A stretch of 64,000 nt of DNA, taken from assembly GCA_028023455.1 (NCBI GenBank), contig JAQFVV010000180.1, forward strand, positions 1,428,001-1,492,000, read 5' to 3'. The notes below the pieces were generated by a model that was not told the DNA's origin, searched no databases, and saw nothing but the letters and a program-made list of their open reading frames with translations. A program made the translations under genes and the position numbers. This stretch comes from Epiperipatus broadwayi. Its lineage: Eukaryota > Onychophora > Udeonychophora > Euonychophora > Peripatidae. How positions within the stretch are numbered: position 1 is the stretch's first letter; every line of letters starts with the position of its first letter. This document shows positions 31,939-44,992 of this stretch, in pieces.

Positions 31939-34900
31939 CTGTAAAAAAAAAATAATCTATTAGGTGATTCCAACGTAAACAATAATTATATTTAGGCTTG
32001 CATGGTTAACAGATTAATGATCCAACCAAATGACAATCAATCTCTTTGGCCAGAAAACATTATATTAATTTAATGAGTACAGGTTTTAAATTAATTACAA
32101 TTTGCAGTATATATAAAAAAAAAAAAACTTCTTTATACTGTAGAAATGAATTGTCCACTCATTTATTATGCTGGTTATATACACACATACTTTTTCAAAA
32201 TTCAGGCTTGATTATACGATTTACTATAATTTCACTATTTTTATTTTAAAAGTTTAAAATACTTTCCTAAACAAAATATATCTTATTGCTCATATTAATT
32301 TGTTTACTTTATAATAAAAGTCCTTTTTGCTTCACTAGAATTTGTGTTAAATTATATTTATAAAAATCAATACGTTCGAACTAAAATCCATTTTGTATGG
32401 TGTTCGAAACCTCTGTTTCCAGTGAAGTTAGATTTCCATAGTGAACGTATAGTATTGAAGAAGAATTGGCTATAATTGCCTTCTCTTTTATAGTCACTGT
32501 TGTTTCTGTTCCTTAGTGTAGAAAATATTTCATTTTCTTGCTGTACGTGCTTATTGTTATCCAAATATACATATCTCTATAGTCGATTCAAGAAATTATA
32601 TTATGCATTATTAACTCATTCTTATTATTAGGTTGCTTGGCAAAGTACTTGACTTTGATCATTACTAAATTTGCTCATTATAGTCTATATCATCGTTCTT
32701 TCCTTTCTTATGACATGTACAATATTCAACACAAGTTAGGTATTATTGTACATGTATATTTATACTAATTTTCTAAGTGTTTAATCTTGTTAATTCTAAC
32801 AATTGGAGTTTTCTCTGTTATCATATATATATAAGAGATTTTTCCATATGTGATTTATTATTCAGTTATTTACTGCAGTACGACATATTATACCTATATA
32901 GATATGTGTTTTACTTCATTCAGCTTTTCCAAATAAATATATTAGCAAAACTTATTAGTTTAAGTGGACATAAACCTGACATACCTAACACTATAGGTTG
33001 CTAAAGGTTGGTGTGGGTACAGTTTTAAGTTACTCTGACAATATAATCAAAATATTCTAGAATAACACTACAAAACTGAATATGCATATATATATAACAT
33101 CCTCCAGGAGGTGCTTACAAAAACATCGATGCAAATATAAAAACTGTCAAATATATATAAAATTGTAATGGCAATTGACTAAGTGCTGAAGTATTTAATT
33201 TGCTATAAATTAGAAAATTGATTCCAACAGATTGTAAGCTAATCAAAACAAAATTACAAATTCAAATCAATATTTATTAGAAACAAAAGATACAAAGTAT
33301 ATGATTTAACTATGGTAGACTAAACTAGTTTGGATAGAAAAACTATATTAAATAAAATAAAATAGTTACAAATATTAAACTGCAGAAGGGCCAGTTATTA
33401 TCAAAGAAATAGATATATGACACATTATAGAAGTTCATATAAATGATTTATGTGATATAGATACCAAATTTAATGCAAAAAGAAGATTCATTAAAGAGAA
33501 AAGAAGTAATGTTCCACTGACAATAAATAAATAAAGCAGCATATTATAAATCACATAAAATAATTCCTAGGCATAACCTACTATAAATAAATAGTTTTAT
33601 TGGGATCATATAAAAAATCCTAGAACTCTAAGCTATCATGCAATAAGTTCTCACACATTGCAATTTATGAAAAAGGAATTGGATAGAATAAAGAAATTAA
33701 ATCTAAAAAATATTTTTAAAACAATTATTTTGTAACTAATTGATTAACAATAAACAAAAAATGACATGAGAGCATGAAATTTTAAGTATTCATTTCATCC
33801 AAAAAATATATTTTCTTAAATATTATAATCAATCAGTTAATTTTATTCATAAATTAACTTATAATTTATTTCTTTAAAATAACTAAGAGTTGGAAATTAA
33901 CATTTCCAAAATCCAAGATAATTTTTGATTTAGCCTTTAAGACTCTTTTAGGAGGAAAAAATGAAGGAAAAGAAAAAAAAATGTTTCCAAAGAAAAAAAA
34001 AAAATTAAATTTACAAAAAATTAAATTTTCTAAAAATAATTAAATAATTTTGAAAAGAAAATTGACTGGATATAAAACAATTTTTTCCCCACAATGTAAA
34101 ACTATTAACTTAATAAAAATATTTAAAATGATAAATTTTTACAAAAACACAAAAATTATCTTTTTTTTAACCATACATGAAAATTTAATGTGCACAAATT
34201 AAATACCTTTAACCCTGATTTGAATATTATGTCAAGTCATTTTTCCCAATTATAATTTTCAGTTTTTCCAGTTGTCTTCTTCTTGGAGGCTTCTACACAT
34301 GTACATGGTTAATTTGTCCCTTTTTTTTTTGGTTTGTAGTAATTCCGGGTTAAAAAATAACAACTTTCATCCATTTCTTTTCATGAAAACTTCCAAGTGA
34401 GAATAACACAGACAAAGACTCATGCTCTTGATTGAAGTCAAAGTTGCAGATTAACTTCTCTACATTTATATTCCAGTGAAGGAAGATAAAATGCAAGATA
34501 ACATCTAGCTTTTAGATGAATTTATCAGATGGTCTTTATTGTAGAAACTATTTTTATAACTAAACTCATAGGATGCTAAAAGCTTGATTAAAATTTCTAC
34601 TATTCTATGAAATAGCTTGATAAAGCTGGATTAAGACCTGACTGTTCTTTCTTCAACAGTTAAGTTAGAAATAATTCTCTTTACCAGACACTTGAATCTT
34701 CTGACCTATTCATATCTCTATTACTTTTTGTAAAACAATCTTAACTACAAGCCTAATCACAATCTGTCTCTAACCTGTACTTGATAGATAAATTTTATTC
34801 TAAAAAGCTAAAGTTTGATGAATAAATGAATTATACTTATGGTAGTCAACAATATGAAGAATTATGTCTGTGATATAAAAAGCCTTGGAATTTATTTAAT

Positions 34901-35951
34901 AGCATGTGGTGTTCAATCATATAACTATATTTATACAGTACACTGTTAGTATAAGGTTAACATTTTAAAGTTAATTAGACTAAACATTGGACATTTTACA
35001 AGAAGATTTGTATTATAATTTGTTTCGTATTTGTATTTCTACACATTTGTAAATATAAACTAAATAATAATTTAGAGATTTGACAATTAATAAATATCAT
35101 TGCTGGGTATTTACATTTTATTACAATATGCCATAGATATTAACAATATATTTAATTAATATCTGATCTATAATAATTGATCTTGAAAACTGTTTACTGT
35201 AGAAGAAAATAACATATTTTATGATGATTATATTATTACTAGTATATAAATAAATAAAAATTTCTTCATTTTTTTAAATAGTATTTGGTTAAGTTAATTT
35301 ATACAATATTTTCTAGTCTGTAAATCTTTTCCATGATCCATTTTATCAGGAGTAACTTGTGATCTATGTGATCTAGTCTGGTATTATATAATGTGGGTAA
35401 TTTATTGATCACATTAATCATTACATATTTAGATAAAAGTCTGTCTCAACATACTAACATAGAAATAAGCTCTACTTCTGAGATATTTTCTGATAAGAGT
35501 GTCTAGTGGCCATTGATAATTAATTTTCTTGCCATTACATAGTAAACCTTACTATTTATTAAACTTTTGTTGGTTTGAAAATCTATTAAGTAATTATATA
35601 AAAATACCAAATTGTCTGAGATGAAAGAGTGCCATGGATATAAGCAGACAATTTTTTCCCTGTATATTGTGATAATGTAAGCAAACTAAAACAAAATGTT
35701 GCAGACAAAAAATAAAATACAAGAACTTATCAGGTTGCAAATGAATTCAAAGAATGGCCAAGTGCAATTGATGATAAATTCATTTAAATATCTTATATAT
35801 TATAACCCTATTTTATCTGTTGTATGATTGGTAAATGTATAAATGTTTTTCCATATGGATTTCATGTGATCTAGATAAATGTTTGGTCACAAGGCTGTCA
35901 CATGTCAAATTTACAACCAATTAAAAAATATATTACATTTATGCCAAGGAA
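31939..35951. other. AT-rich non-coding stretch (possible intron space)
   Basis: No convincing exon or element in 4 kb. A 12-bp perfect stem (ACATGTACAATA at 32713-32724 and complement at 32744-32755) is present. A minus-strand frame near 34360-34500 is open for about 50 codons but has no clear splice sites or motif. Confidence 0.4.
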
Positions 35952-36325
35952 ATAATTCTGCCATTAATAAATTCTCAGAAAAAAATCAATACATGTGCTT
36001 TTAAGTGCAGAGGTATAATATTCAATTCATAAAGAAAATGGGATTACAGCATATAAATTCATGTTGAAATGTGATATTTAGTGAAGGGAAAAATAGATGC
36101 TATAATAATGTATTTATATTTAGTTTTGGTTAGTTATTATAATTCCGCCATTAATAAAAAAATAATAACAAACACTCAGAAAAAAATCAGTACATGTGCT
36201 TTTAATTACAGAGGTTTAATGTTTAAATCACAAAGAAAATGTGACTACAGTACATAAATTCAAGTTTGAAATGTGATATTTAATAAGAGAGCAAAATAGA
36301 TTCTATAATATAATATTTATATTCA
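35952..36325. repeat. Two-copy tandem duplication, ~187-bp unit
   Basis: Unit 1 starts ATAATTCTGCCATTAATAAA at 35952 and unit 2 starts ATAATTCCGCCATTAATAAA at 36139. They share the CAGAAAAAAATCA.TACATGTGCTTTTAA block and a TAGATTCTATAAT-like ending. Identity is roughly 80% by eye. Confidence 0.7.
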
Positions 36326-36515
36326 GTTTGGGTTAGCATATAATTAAAGTCGAAATGATGGTCTTTTTAGGTTAGCTATATTTTTCACAATTTATGTATA
36401 ATATTAAAGTCTTCTGTTTAATTTACATAAATTTTTTTTTTAATTTTTTCTTAAAGCAACCAAATTTTAAAAAAACCATAGTCTAAATAGGTCAGGTCAA
36501 TCTGGTATTGAAATA

Positions 36516-37250
36516 ATGAGTTTTTTGAAAACCAGAGGGAGTCTACAAATCAAGAAAATGCAAAATAATAATGAGGTGGATGAAAAAAATGAGGAGCTAA
36601 TTGCAGAAGATAGTTTAGAAACAAGCTCTAAAGAGGATTGCCTAAAAAAGAAAAAGACAAAGTGTTCTGATTTTGGTTAGTGATGATCCTGACAAATATA
36701 TATATATGGAATAAAATGATAACAGTGAAGAGATAAAAATTCCTGAATAGACAAGATTCAGATGATCAACATATTATTAAAAAAATTGGATCAAAAATTA
36801 TTAAAATGGACTAAAGCAAACAAACTTATAATTGGAGCAGAAGACAGATATTTGCAGTTGTATTTATTTAATCAAAAATTTGAAGAAGAGATGATGTAAT
36901 TGATCATAGAATTGAAGGTGTACACATTCAACTAGAACACAAAGGTAAATGGTCCAAAGCATTGGGAGAAAAAGATAGAAAATAAATAATAACAGATGAA
37001 AATAATGGATCATAAAACAAATTAGAGTAAAAGACTGAAGATGAATCAAAACAACTGAATAAGAAGATGGAAAGTGAATGGGAACAAAAGGCAAATTGAA
37101 ATAATAGATCAAATTATTATAGATGAATGAGAAAATTAGAACAAAGGATAAGAAATTTACAAAACGATTGGTGTAAAACATAGAAAGTAAGGAAAAACAG
37201 ACAAAAAAATAGACCAAACAATAGAAGATAAGCCTGATCAATTAAAACAA
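36516..37250 (+). pseudogene. Candidate degenerate coding region, Lys/Glu-rich (unknown)
   Basis: Several consecutive plus-strand frames look protein-like but do not join. The first (ATG 36516) encodes 53 residues rich in Lys, Glu and Asn and meets GTTAGT, a possible donor, at 36676. Then follow a frame with KLIIGAEDRYLQLYLFNQKF near 36815-36880 and one with GVHIQLEHKGKWSKALGEKD near 36915-36975, with further Gln/Lys/Glu-rich text to about 37230. It could be a decayed gene copy or part of the element whose 3' portion repeats at 37353. I do not recognise it and chance cannot be excluded. Confidence 0.3.
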
Positions 37251-37352
37251 AGTACATATATCTTCTAATATGTGATTATTAATATTTTTTGTGAAAACGA
37301 ATATTTGGAGACTAAACTAAATCATCTTTTTTAAAAATTAATTTTTAATTAG

Positions 37353-37905
37353 GATCTGAAATATTTTTTTAGTAATGTTTATTTAAACTATTACATATTA
37401 TATACCAAACAATATATTTATTTTTTAAATGAATTTATACTGTGTTTGCTTCCATTCCTAGACATTATTTTAGAATTACATATATATTAATTATTACTAA
37501 TTTTGAAATTGATGTTAAATAAGTTATATATTTTATTTTATAAAATGTAAAGTCTGAAATTTGTTCAACATCATATTTTTTTAATGTTTAAATTTTATTG
37601 GTTAAAAACTTTTTATTTGCACTTCAAGGTTATTGATACTTATTTCTAAACAAATGAATTCAATTCATTTCAATTTATTTATATTTTAACAATAAAATTA
37701 TTTAAAAGAATTCATACAAAAATTACATAATTTATCTGGGAATAATTGATTATTTCTTATGTAAGTATTTCGTTTATATATTCTAGTGTTAGATCCAATA
37801 AAATAAATATCAATTATCTTAAAATGTTGGTAATTTATATAATGTAGTTAGGCAGTTATATTTCTGCTTACTAAGGGAATTTTAGTTTTGTTTCTTGTTT
37901 TTACA
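37353..37905 (+). repeat. Dispersed repeat, copy A (~560 bp)
   Basis: Matches 56140-56720 in the same orientation at roughly 75% by eye. Shared anchors include TTATTGGTTAAAAACTTTT, TCAAGGTTATTGATA, TTAACAATAAAAT and GTTAGATCCAAT.AAATAAA. There is no ORF and no family I recognise. Confidence 0.65.
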
Positions 37906-38288
37906 ATAAATACTGAAAAATGTACTTTGCAAAGAAATTTTTTTCCATGACCTATTTATTAATAAATATGACTACTTGATAATACTGAAATAATACATGA
38001 GTTGAACCATTTTAAATATTTGTTTTATTAAAGAAATCTTAGAAGTGTACATAGACCAGCATGGTATGTGTTAAGAGTATTAAGAGACTCTGGAATCTCA
38101 AAGTTTATCAATTAGAGCTCAACTCACATTATTCTAATGGTCAAGCATCTTGGTACATCTAAGTAATAAACAATTACAATTTGATTATTTTTAATGGTAT
38201 AAAAATGTAATACTTATATAAAATAGAAAATTATATAACATTGCAATACTATGCCAAAAAAAAAACTATACTTAAATTCTTACATAAT

Positions 38289-38461
38289 TATTGTTTCATC
38301 TATTAACAAATAAACCTTTTCAGGTGAAATTCATGAAACATCCATTGATGTTAAAGGGAGTTGTTTTTGAAGTTGATTATGGGAAGACTACTTTGTTTTT
38401 ATGCTGTTTGTATCTTCTTGAATTTCACTTCAAGAGGTCTATTTGTTAATAGATGAAACCA
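38289..38461. repeat. Fold-back repeat with ~47-bp arms
   Basis: The left arm (38289-38336, with TTTCATCTATTAACAAATA) and right arm (about 38414-38461, with TATTTGTTAATAGATGAAA) are about 85% complementary. The loop is about 77 bases. Confidence 0.75.
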
Positions 38462-38739
38462 TGGTTGTGGAAGAATTTTAGTAATTTTTTTTAATATTAT
38501 ATGATTTTTTATTTTATTTATCATTACTAGTATAGCAGAAGGTGGTATTTAATATATGACTTCTTTTCCACATACTGTACTAACGTCATTGTATGATTCA
38601 CTTATATTTATCAGAATATTTGTAAATAGAGCATGAACATTTTTAATTTCAGAGTAAAAAAGATGTAAAAATGATATTGCTGGCACATAAAAATGGAATA
38701 CAGTTGCATTAGATTACTGTTTTGTATTTATTAATATAT

Positions 38740-39460
38740 ATATATATATATTGATATGAAGATTTTCACAGGTTGCATATATAAAAGACATATTTTGCAG
38801 GTTCATCCGTGTTAAAAAATTTAAATATTGATATAGCGACATTTCGACTTGATCACACAAGTCATTCACTGGGTGATAAAAAGTAGAAAGACAGTTGTAG
38901 AGGCACTACAATCTCTGATTTGAAAAAAATGTTAAAGTTCCACCAATAACAAAAATGTTAAATTAAGAATGTTTTTTTAAAAAATCTTTCCAAATAGGAG
39001 AAAGTTTGCATATATCATCTCGCTTGTTGATACAATCTGACCTTTTAAGTATCTCAATGGTTTCTCTAATTTTGCTCTGGTAGAGATTATCACATCTGGA
39101 TATGAACCTGGCACTAGAAAAATCAATTTTATGACCTAAATCTATAGTATGGAGTGAGATAGCTGATGATGATGAGTGTTTTTTAACTGCATTAGCATGC
39201 TTACCTCTTCTAACACTGATGCAATAATTACTCATACTTATGTAAGAAGTTTTACAATTTTCACATGAGATTTGATAAACACCATGAGTTCAAGAGGGAT
39301 TGAATCCTTAGGCTTGGTTATTATATTGCTGATCTTTTGATGAGTAGAAAATGCTGTGTCTATATTATAGCATTTTAATATATGTCCAATACTGTCTGTA
39401 GTTCCTTTGACATATGGTTCACAAATCCTAATAGCTGATTTATCATCTTTTTTTTCCTAT
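38740..39460 (-). pseudogene. Penelope-like element, 3' part with GIY-YIG domain
   Basis: On the minus strand this is the C-terminal end of a Penelope-like element. From 39450 it shows YVKGTTDSIGHIL and KDSIPL, then the GIY-YIG endonuclease: GVYQISCENCKTSYI (near 39285-39240; the family has YIG, here YIS), RRGKHANAVKK, SSSAISLHTIDLGHKIDF and a C-terminal LSPIWKDFL before the stop at 38963. A frameshift lies near 39240. Downstream, a terminal segment (38880 to 38740) resembles the one at the 5' end of the PLE at 28.9 kb. GIY-YIG supplies the nick for insertion in this family; this copy is dead. Confidence 0.75.
38836..38873 (-). other. Penelope terminal stem-loop, hammerhead-like
   Basis: On the minus strand GACTTG (38863-38858) pairs with CAAGTC (38851-38846) across a TGTGAT loop, followed by GAAA (38845-38842). 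The arrangement and the preceding GAATGAC match the stem-loop at 28929-28957. Confidence 0.45.
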
Positions 39461-42329
39461 TTTGTCCATTTTGGGCTTGAAATAAGGCTTTTTATATAAA
39501 TTTATATATATATGAGTATATATCTTGATACTCTGTTATATTAATACTAATATAAAAAGAAATACTAAGTCAGTCTTTAAATATATTTATTAAATTATTA
39601 GCACCAAGTATGCTTTCAAAGCTTTTGCATCATATTCATGATTATTCTGTTGGGAAAAAAAAAATTTTAGATGATAAGAACTTATTCATTTTTTGTGATG
39701 AACCATGCCTCTTTGACTTTTCATTATTGATCGTTCTTCATTCTTTGCATATATATATATGGTTGCATGTTAGTGCATATGTTATGTTAGGTGTAATATT
39801 TCTTTCCTTATTATAATGTGGAAGAAGTCATCCCCACGTACTGAGATTTTTTTATGTTGTAGCATTAAAATGTTTTAAATCATATTTTTGTGTAATTGAT
39901 TGCAAATACATTCAAGATTTAATACTAATACGATCATAGTTTCTTTATTAAAATAGAAAAGGTTGGACTATCATTTCTGACAAAAGAGTTTAGATTTTTA
40001 AATGTGTAGCTCATCTAATGTTCAAAGATTTATTCTGAGATATATTTGTATAGTGAGAAGGGTTAAGTTTGATATTTCTTCTTTTAGATCATGTGCTTAT
40101 CAAAAACACTGTGAATTAGAATTGTATTTTTGTTTCTTCAACATAGCACATAATTTTTACAAACATTTAAAATAATAAGTATTTAAAAATGATTTTATTT
40201 TACAATATATAATAAATTTATACATAACAAACTGATAAAGATAATATTCTTTAATATTATAGCAGAACATACATCACATTTAGTTGATGTCTTATTGAGT
40301 AATCATTATTATTTTTCTTGTCTTTGATCATAAGTACATAGTTGTATTGGTATGTATGTAGATTCTAAATATTAAGTAATAACTATAAATAGTGAATCTG
40401 CATTTCATTATGATTGTAGTAGAATCCAAGAGTTAAACAATTCTTGAGGCAATATTGCAAATATTTTATTTATTTGAAAGTTATTTAAAACCTCTATACT
40501 ACTGCTTCCAACAGTATTCATGAAACTGATGACAATCTAACTTTGAAAAAAGCCCCACCCGTCAATATTCATATAGGTTTTAGCAGCATAAAGCAGCTTT
40601 CATTATCATTTTATTAACAGTCAAAAAACTTGAAATCATAATTGTGCTTAATTAATTATTGGAGATGATATTAGACATTAAATTATTTACAAAAAGGCCA
40701 AATTTAGTTTTGCCAAATCCAGAGTAATCTGGCATAAAATTGTGCTGGGACCGGTCCAGATGGTCTACAAAATTGTCCCGGATATTTAAAATCTTAGCTA
40801 TAAAATAATGTTTATGTCCAAGAAATGATTATAACATTTTGTCTAATATTGTACTTTTGACTGCATTAGTTGATAGATAACCACTCCAAATTCATAAAAT
40901 GTGATTGCCTCTTTTAGATATTTGTAAAAACACAATCTAATATTATTAAATTTGGTTACTTGATTTTAATAGCTTGGTTTTAGGCAAAATATTGTAGCTG
41001 AAGGTGATTGTATTAATTTATTTTACTTTATTAAATGATATAACAATGTATGTTTTATATAATATTAAAAAGTAAATCTCTTTGCATATTGTTTCTCATA
41101 TTGTATGTCCCTTAAATTTTCATTTTTTTCTAAAACAAAAATCGAACATCTAATAGATTTATTGTTTATTTAACCTCATAATTTTAAAAGGTTAAAATCC
41201 AAGGTGATTTCTTATATAATTAAGTATGTCTAGAGATAATAGTAGCATATTATATACATGAAAAGCAAAAGTTGAGCGAGTTAGAAATAAAAATAAAAAT
41301 CGGCAAAAGAATGAGATTTCAACAATATATATTAAAGTCATAAAGTGATATATTATAAAAAGGTAAAAACAAAACTATTCTTAGCAAATAATTTATAAAA
41401 CGGTAAATATTGAATACTATGATGCTGTTCATAAGTTTGGACTCTCATATTCTTTCTATTATATTTAAGATTTTGAAAACCTAAAATATTGATAGTCATC
41501 CATTTCAAGCAAAAATTTAAAAAGAGAAGTCATATCTAATGATGGGTTCAGCTGAAGAATGATAGTTTTTAATTATAATCACTTGTAACATATTTTGAAA
41601 CGATTACTGAATATAAATTATAAAAAATTGAAATAAAATTTAACAAAGTGTTTTATAGAGAGAGATGAAAAACAAAAAACCAGTATTAATGTACAGAGCA
41701 CCAAATATAAATTTAATGTATAGAGCATGAAAAAACTTAATACTGATGGTAATATTAAGGAAGAGCATCAAAAGTAAAAATAAACAACAATAGGCATTAA
41801 TATGTATTCTGAGATTATGTAATGGATACACCAGGGAGAGTTTGAAGTTGCTTGAAAAGTATAGGAAGATAATATTGGAAGAGATAACGTTTTATAAAGT
41901 GCCAATGAAAATCTTTCAAGTTAATTCCACAAGTAACTACAATCATTGACAAAATTGCTGAAAATCCTTTAATAATAGATGAGAAGCATGAAAATAAAAC
42001 TGAAATAGTGATGAAGTACTCATATTGGAAAGCAAGTCCATTTAGATGAAACAAATAATATTTTAGATAATTGTTCCAGCACATTATCTAAGAAGTTTCT
42101 TGACACAATATGAAATGCAGCAATAGTAATAATCAGATACTCAAAAATCAGTATTGTGATATCGATTCCAAAAAGAGAACGAAAGAGAGAGAGAGAAGAA
42201 AACTACCATAGAAATGATTTTTGCAATGACTATGCAATCCAATCAATGAACCAGAGATATGTCTATATAAAAAAAACATGCTAATTCATTTTTCTGTTTA
42301 CTTGATATTCTAAGTTGTTGACTTTTAAT
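39461..42329. other. AT-rich non-coding stretch
   Basis: No gene identified in 2.9 kb. The 41820-42190 part has long plus-strand stretches that read as LINE-like residues (for example VPMKIFQVNST), but no domain could be assigned. A (GA)n run lies at about 42181-42199. Confidence 0.4.
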
Positions 42330-43000
42330 TTTCTCAGCTAAAAAGCTTTTTTTGTAAATACTTCAACACCATATCTAATTGTAGCTGTCCAATATGTTCT
42401 AGTCTTTACCATATCTTCCAATGGAAACAAATGACATTGCACTTCTTTAAGAATGTCTTTGAGATAATCTACCTCTCCTGAAAATCCATCATCAAGTTTA
42501 CCATAAAGCATCTTTTTAGGAAACCTTCCATTGTTAATTCATTTTACATATTCAATCTAATGAATATGTAACTTTATGGTAGTGGATTCTATAATATCAC
42601 ATACAATAGGCTGAATAACATATTCATTTGTTTATCCATTGGTATTATGATATTGCCATTGTATTTTTAAAATTTTACAGATCATCTTCTAATGATATTT
42701 TTCAATGCCTTCTATATTACACTGATGGGATATCTGAGTTTCATATCAATACAATAAATTAGATAAAATAACAGCTCTACATATATCTAACTTAATTATT
42801 GTAGCTATTTTTCTGTGATAACTTTATCTTTTAAATAGTTGAAAGCACAACACATTAGAATTTTTATTAAACCTCAAAATCTAAATTCATCTTTCTACTT
42901 ATAACCATCAAAGCTAAAGGTTGCTGAGGACTGATTGATAAAGAACTTGAGTTTTTGAACATTAATTAATAAACCACAATCTTTGTAAGTTTCATTCAAA
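42330..43000 (-). pseudogene. Antisense LINE C-terminal fragment
   Basis: Read on the minus strand, this segment starts with a GLLINVQKLKF-like block (the sequence following the RT active site in LINEs). It ends with LYGKLDDGF, YLKDILKEVQCHLF and WTATIRYGVEVF, which match the common LINE C-terminal pattern LYGEL..G...G....KD.LK..L and W.....GV..F. Stops and frameshifts are numerous. The clade is not resolved. It abuts the plus-strand LINE that follows. Confidence 0.5.
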
Positions 43001-43074
43001 ATATTAAGTATAATTGATGAATATAAAATGAAATGTTATAGAGATTGCAAAACAATTGAAATGTAAATATATGT

Positions 43075-44658
43075 TGTCATAATATGAGTTTTTGGAAAGT
43101 AAAAGTACTATTACTCTTTTGGAGGATTTTATTGATGATGTAAATCTTGCTTTGAATGATAAAAATATGTTTTTGTCATATTTATGGATTTTAGAAAAGC
43201 CTTTGATCTTATTGATCATAAATTGTTTTGTTATGCCTTGAAAAATATGGAATTCTAGATAAGATTTTAGATTTATTGAGGAATTATTTAAAAGATAGAT
43301 ATTATATAACTAAAGTGAATGGAGTTTTGAATGACAAGCATTTAATTGAATATGGGGTTTCTCAGGGTTCTATTCTGAGTCCATTATTATTTTTAATCTA
43401 GATTTTGTAATGAAAAGTTAATTTATTAGTTTGCAGATGATACTATTTTACTTAGTATAAATTGTAATTTTGAAATTGCTCTTAAGAATCTTCAAACTAA
43501 TTATAAATTTTAATTCTTATTAAGCACAATGTCAACACATAATACTTAAATAAGGCTATAACCTTACTACATGTGACTTGAGGACTTAATTTATTACAAG
43601 ATAGACCTCTACAAATCTAAATATAAGATTTGACTTTAAACAGATAAGAGTTGCCACTCTTATCTTCAACCTATTTTTCTAAATATCTGGCAAATCTAAA
43701 GCATTTTGATTTGGGAGCATGAAGCTAATAAATTCTTCACTGATTAAGTCCACTACTTCTGTTAAACATTAACTATCACCAAATTCTTTGATTTACAATG
43801 AATTAATAGTCAAAACTTAAATTTAGAAATATTTTGAATCAATTTAAAGTTATAAATATTAATTCTATTTTATCTATTAAAATATTTTGACTATTAACTT
43901 GTTGTAAACCAAACTAATTATAATAATATTGTAAATTTATGTTCAACTAAAAAAATAATTATTAATAAAAATGAAACAAAAGTTATGCTGATGTCTTCAC
44001 CTCATCTAAAAAGATACAGTTTTGGTGTTTTCACTCATTCAAGTACTTGCATTGGTTTTCAGTGTGAGGAATATTGCATGAAAATGGAAGAAGTGGAAAA
44101 AATTAAATATCTTGGTGTTATTGTTGATAACAAAATGTCATGGTCACATCATATTAATCAACTTTTGCAAATGTTTAGATATTTTTACTTTAGGTTTTAT
44201 AGATTGTCTTTTTTTATTCCATATAATATATTGAAGATAGTTTATATAGCATTGTGTGAATCTATATTGAAATTTTGTATTACACTTTATGGTTTCTCCA
44301 GTGTATGAAGTTTGAAAAGGTTAAAAAAGTTTCAAAATAAGATTTTACAGCTAATACAGAATACATCACACTTAGATGATAAAATTAATGATTTGTTACA
44401 TTTTGATAAACTGTAACAGATAGTAGTTATAAAGAAAAATTATTTTAATAATTCATTTAAAAATATATGGTATCTAATTTTAATGGTTCCCTTAGGAATA
44501 AATATTACATTTTATTTAGATGCAGAAATAAATATGGGAGTAGACTGAAAAGTGTGTATATTCCATTGATTTTCAATAAATTACCAAGTTATATTTTGAA
44601 TGTAGAAAGTATGAATTTGTTAAAAAAGGAATTGAAAGAATATTTTTTATGTCTATAA
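43075..44658 (+). pseudogene. LINE reverse transcriptase remnant
   Basis: In order, across changing frames, the region shows FMDFRKAFDLIDHKL (first catalytic Asp, near 43185), YLKDRYY, GVSQGSILSPLLF (near 43357) and FADDTILL with both active-site Asp (near 43432). After the insertion it continues with KIKYLGVIVDNKMSW near 44098, HHINQLLQMFRY, ALCESILKFCITLYGF and finally a LIFNKLPSYI..VESMNLLKKELKEYF block ending at 44658. This order is that of Jockey/CR1-type LINEs. Several stops and frameshifts are present before 43500; the downstream part is cleaner. Confidence 0.75.
43507..43909. mobile_element. 403-bp insertion inside the LINE, 14-bp target duplication
   Basis: The direct repeat CAAACTAATTATAA occurs at 43493-43506 and 43910-43923, and the LINE reading frame resumes in register after the second copy. 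The insert itself has no ORF. It contains a perfect 9-bp stem-loop (GATAAGAGT tgcc ACTCTTATC at 43649-43670) and an inverted pair TTAATAGTCAAAA / TTTTGACTATTAA at about 43804 and 43886. A 14-bp duplication suggests LINE-type integration, so it may be an unidentified SINE. Confidence 0.7.
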
Positions 44659-44992
44659 AATTTCAATAGTGTTTTATTACTTTGTTTTTTATTTTGTGGT
44701 TATTTTGTGCATAATTATTAATATTGATTTATAATTTATATTATTGATTTATAATTTATAATATAAGATTTATTAATTTATAATATTGATTTATATTTGC
44801 TTTATTTTGTATTCTATTTTTTGTTTTAATATATATTTTGTTGTTTATTAGTATTGTAAGATTATGTCAATTGCTTTATATAAAATCTGTATGATATTTG
44901 TAAAATCTATGAAAAGCATTTGTTTTGTTTATTAGGTTTCTTTCTTTGATGTAATCAAAATAAATAAATTAAATAAATAATAATAAAAAAAT

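Larger units (their letters stand above)
43030..44992 (+). mobile_element. Jockey/CR1-like LINE, 5'-truncated
   Basis: A LINE fragment with degenerate RT (from about 43075), a readable C-terminal part, an AT-rich 3' UTR and a tail GATGTAATCAAAATAAATAA followed by AAAT repeats ending near 44992. Such A-rich repeat tails are typical of the group. It is interrupted by a 403-bp insertion at 43507-43909. The 3' UTR contains a small tandem array of ATTGATTTATAATTTATA (about 44725-44790). Confidence 0.7.

Noticed and set aside
34360-34500. Possible minus-strand exon of about 50 codons
   Set aside because: Plausible residues, but no clear donor or acceptor and no homologue I can name; chance is not excluded in this much sequence.
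36864-37241. 125-codon hydrophobic minus-strand frame
   Set aside because: Phe/Leu/Tyr-rich translation is the complement of a Lys/Glu/Asn-rich plus-strand text; no membrane-protein family fits.
41640-42084. Two minus-strand frames of 63 and 89 codons
   Set aside because: No motif, AT-driven composition, and no splice or start context that would support a gene.
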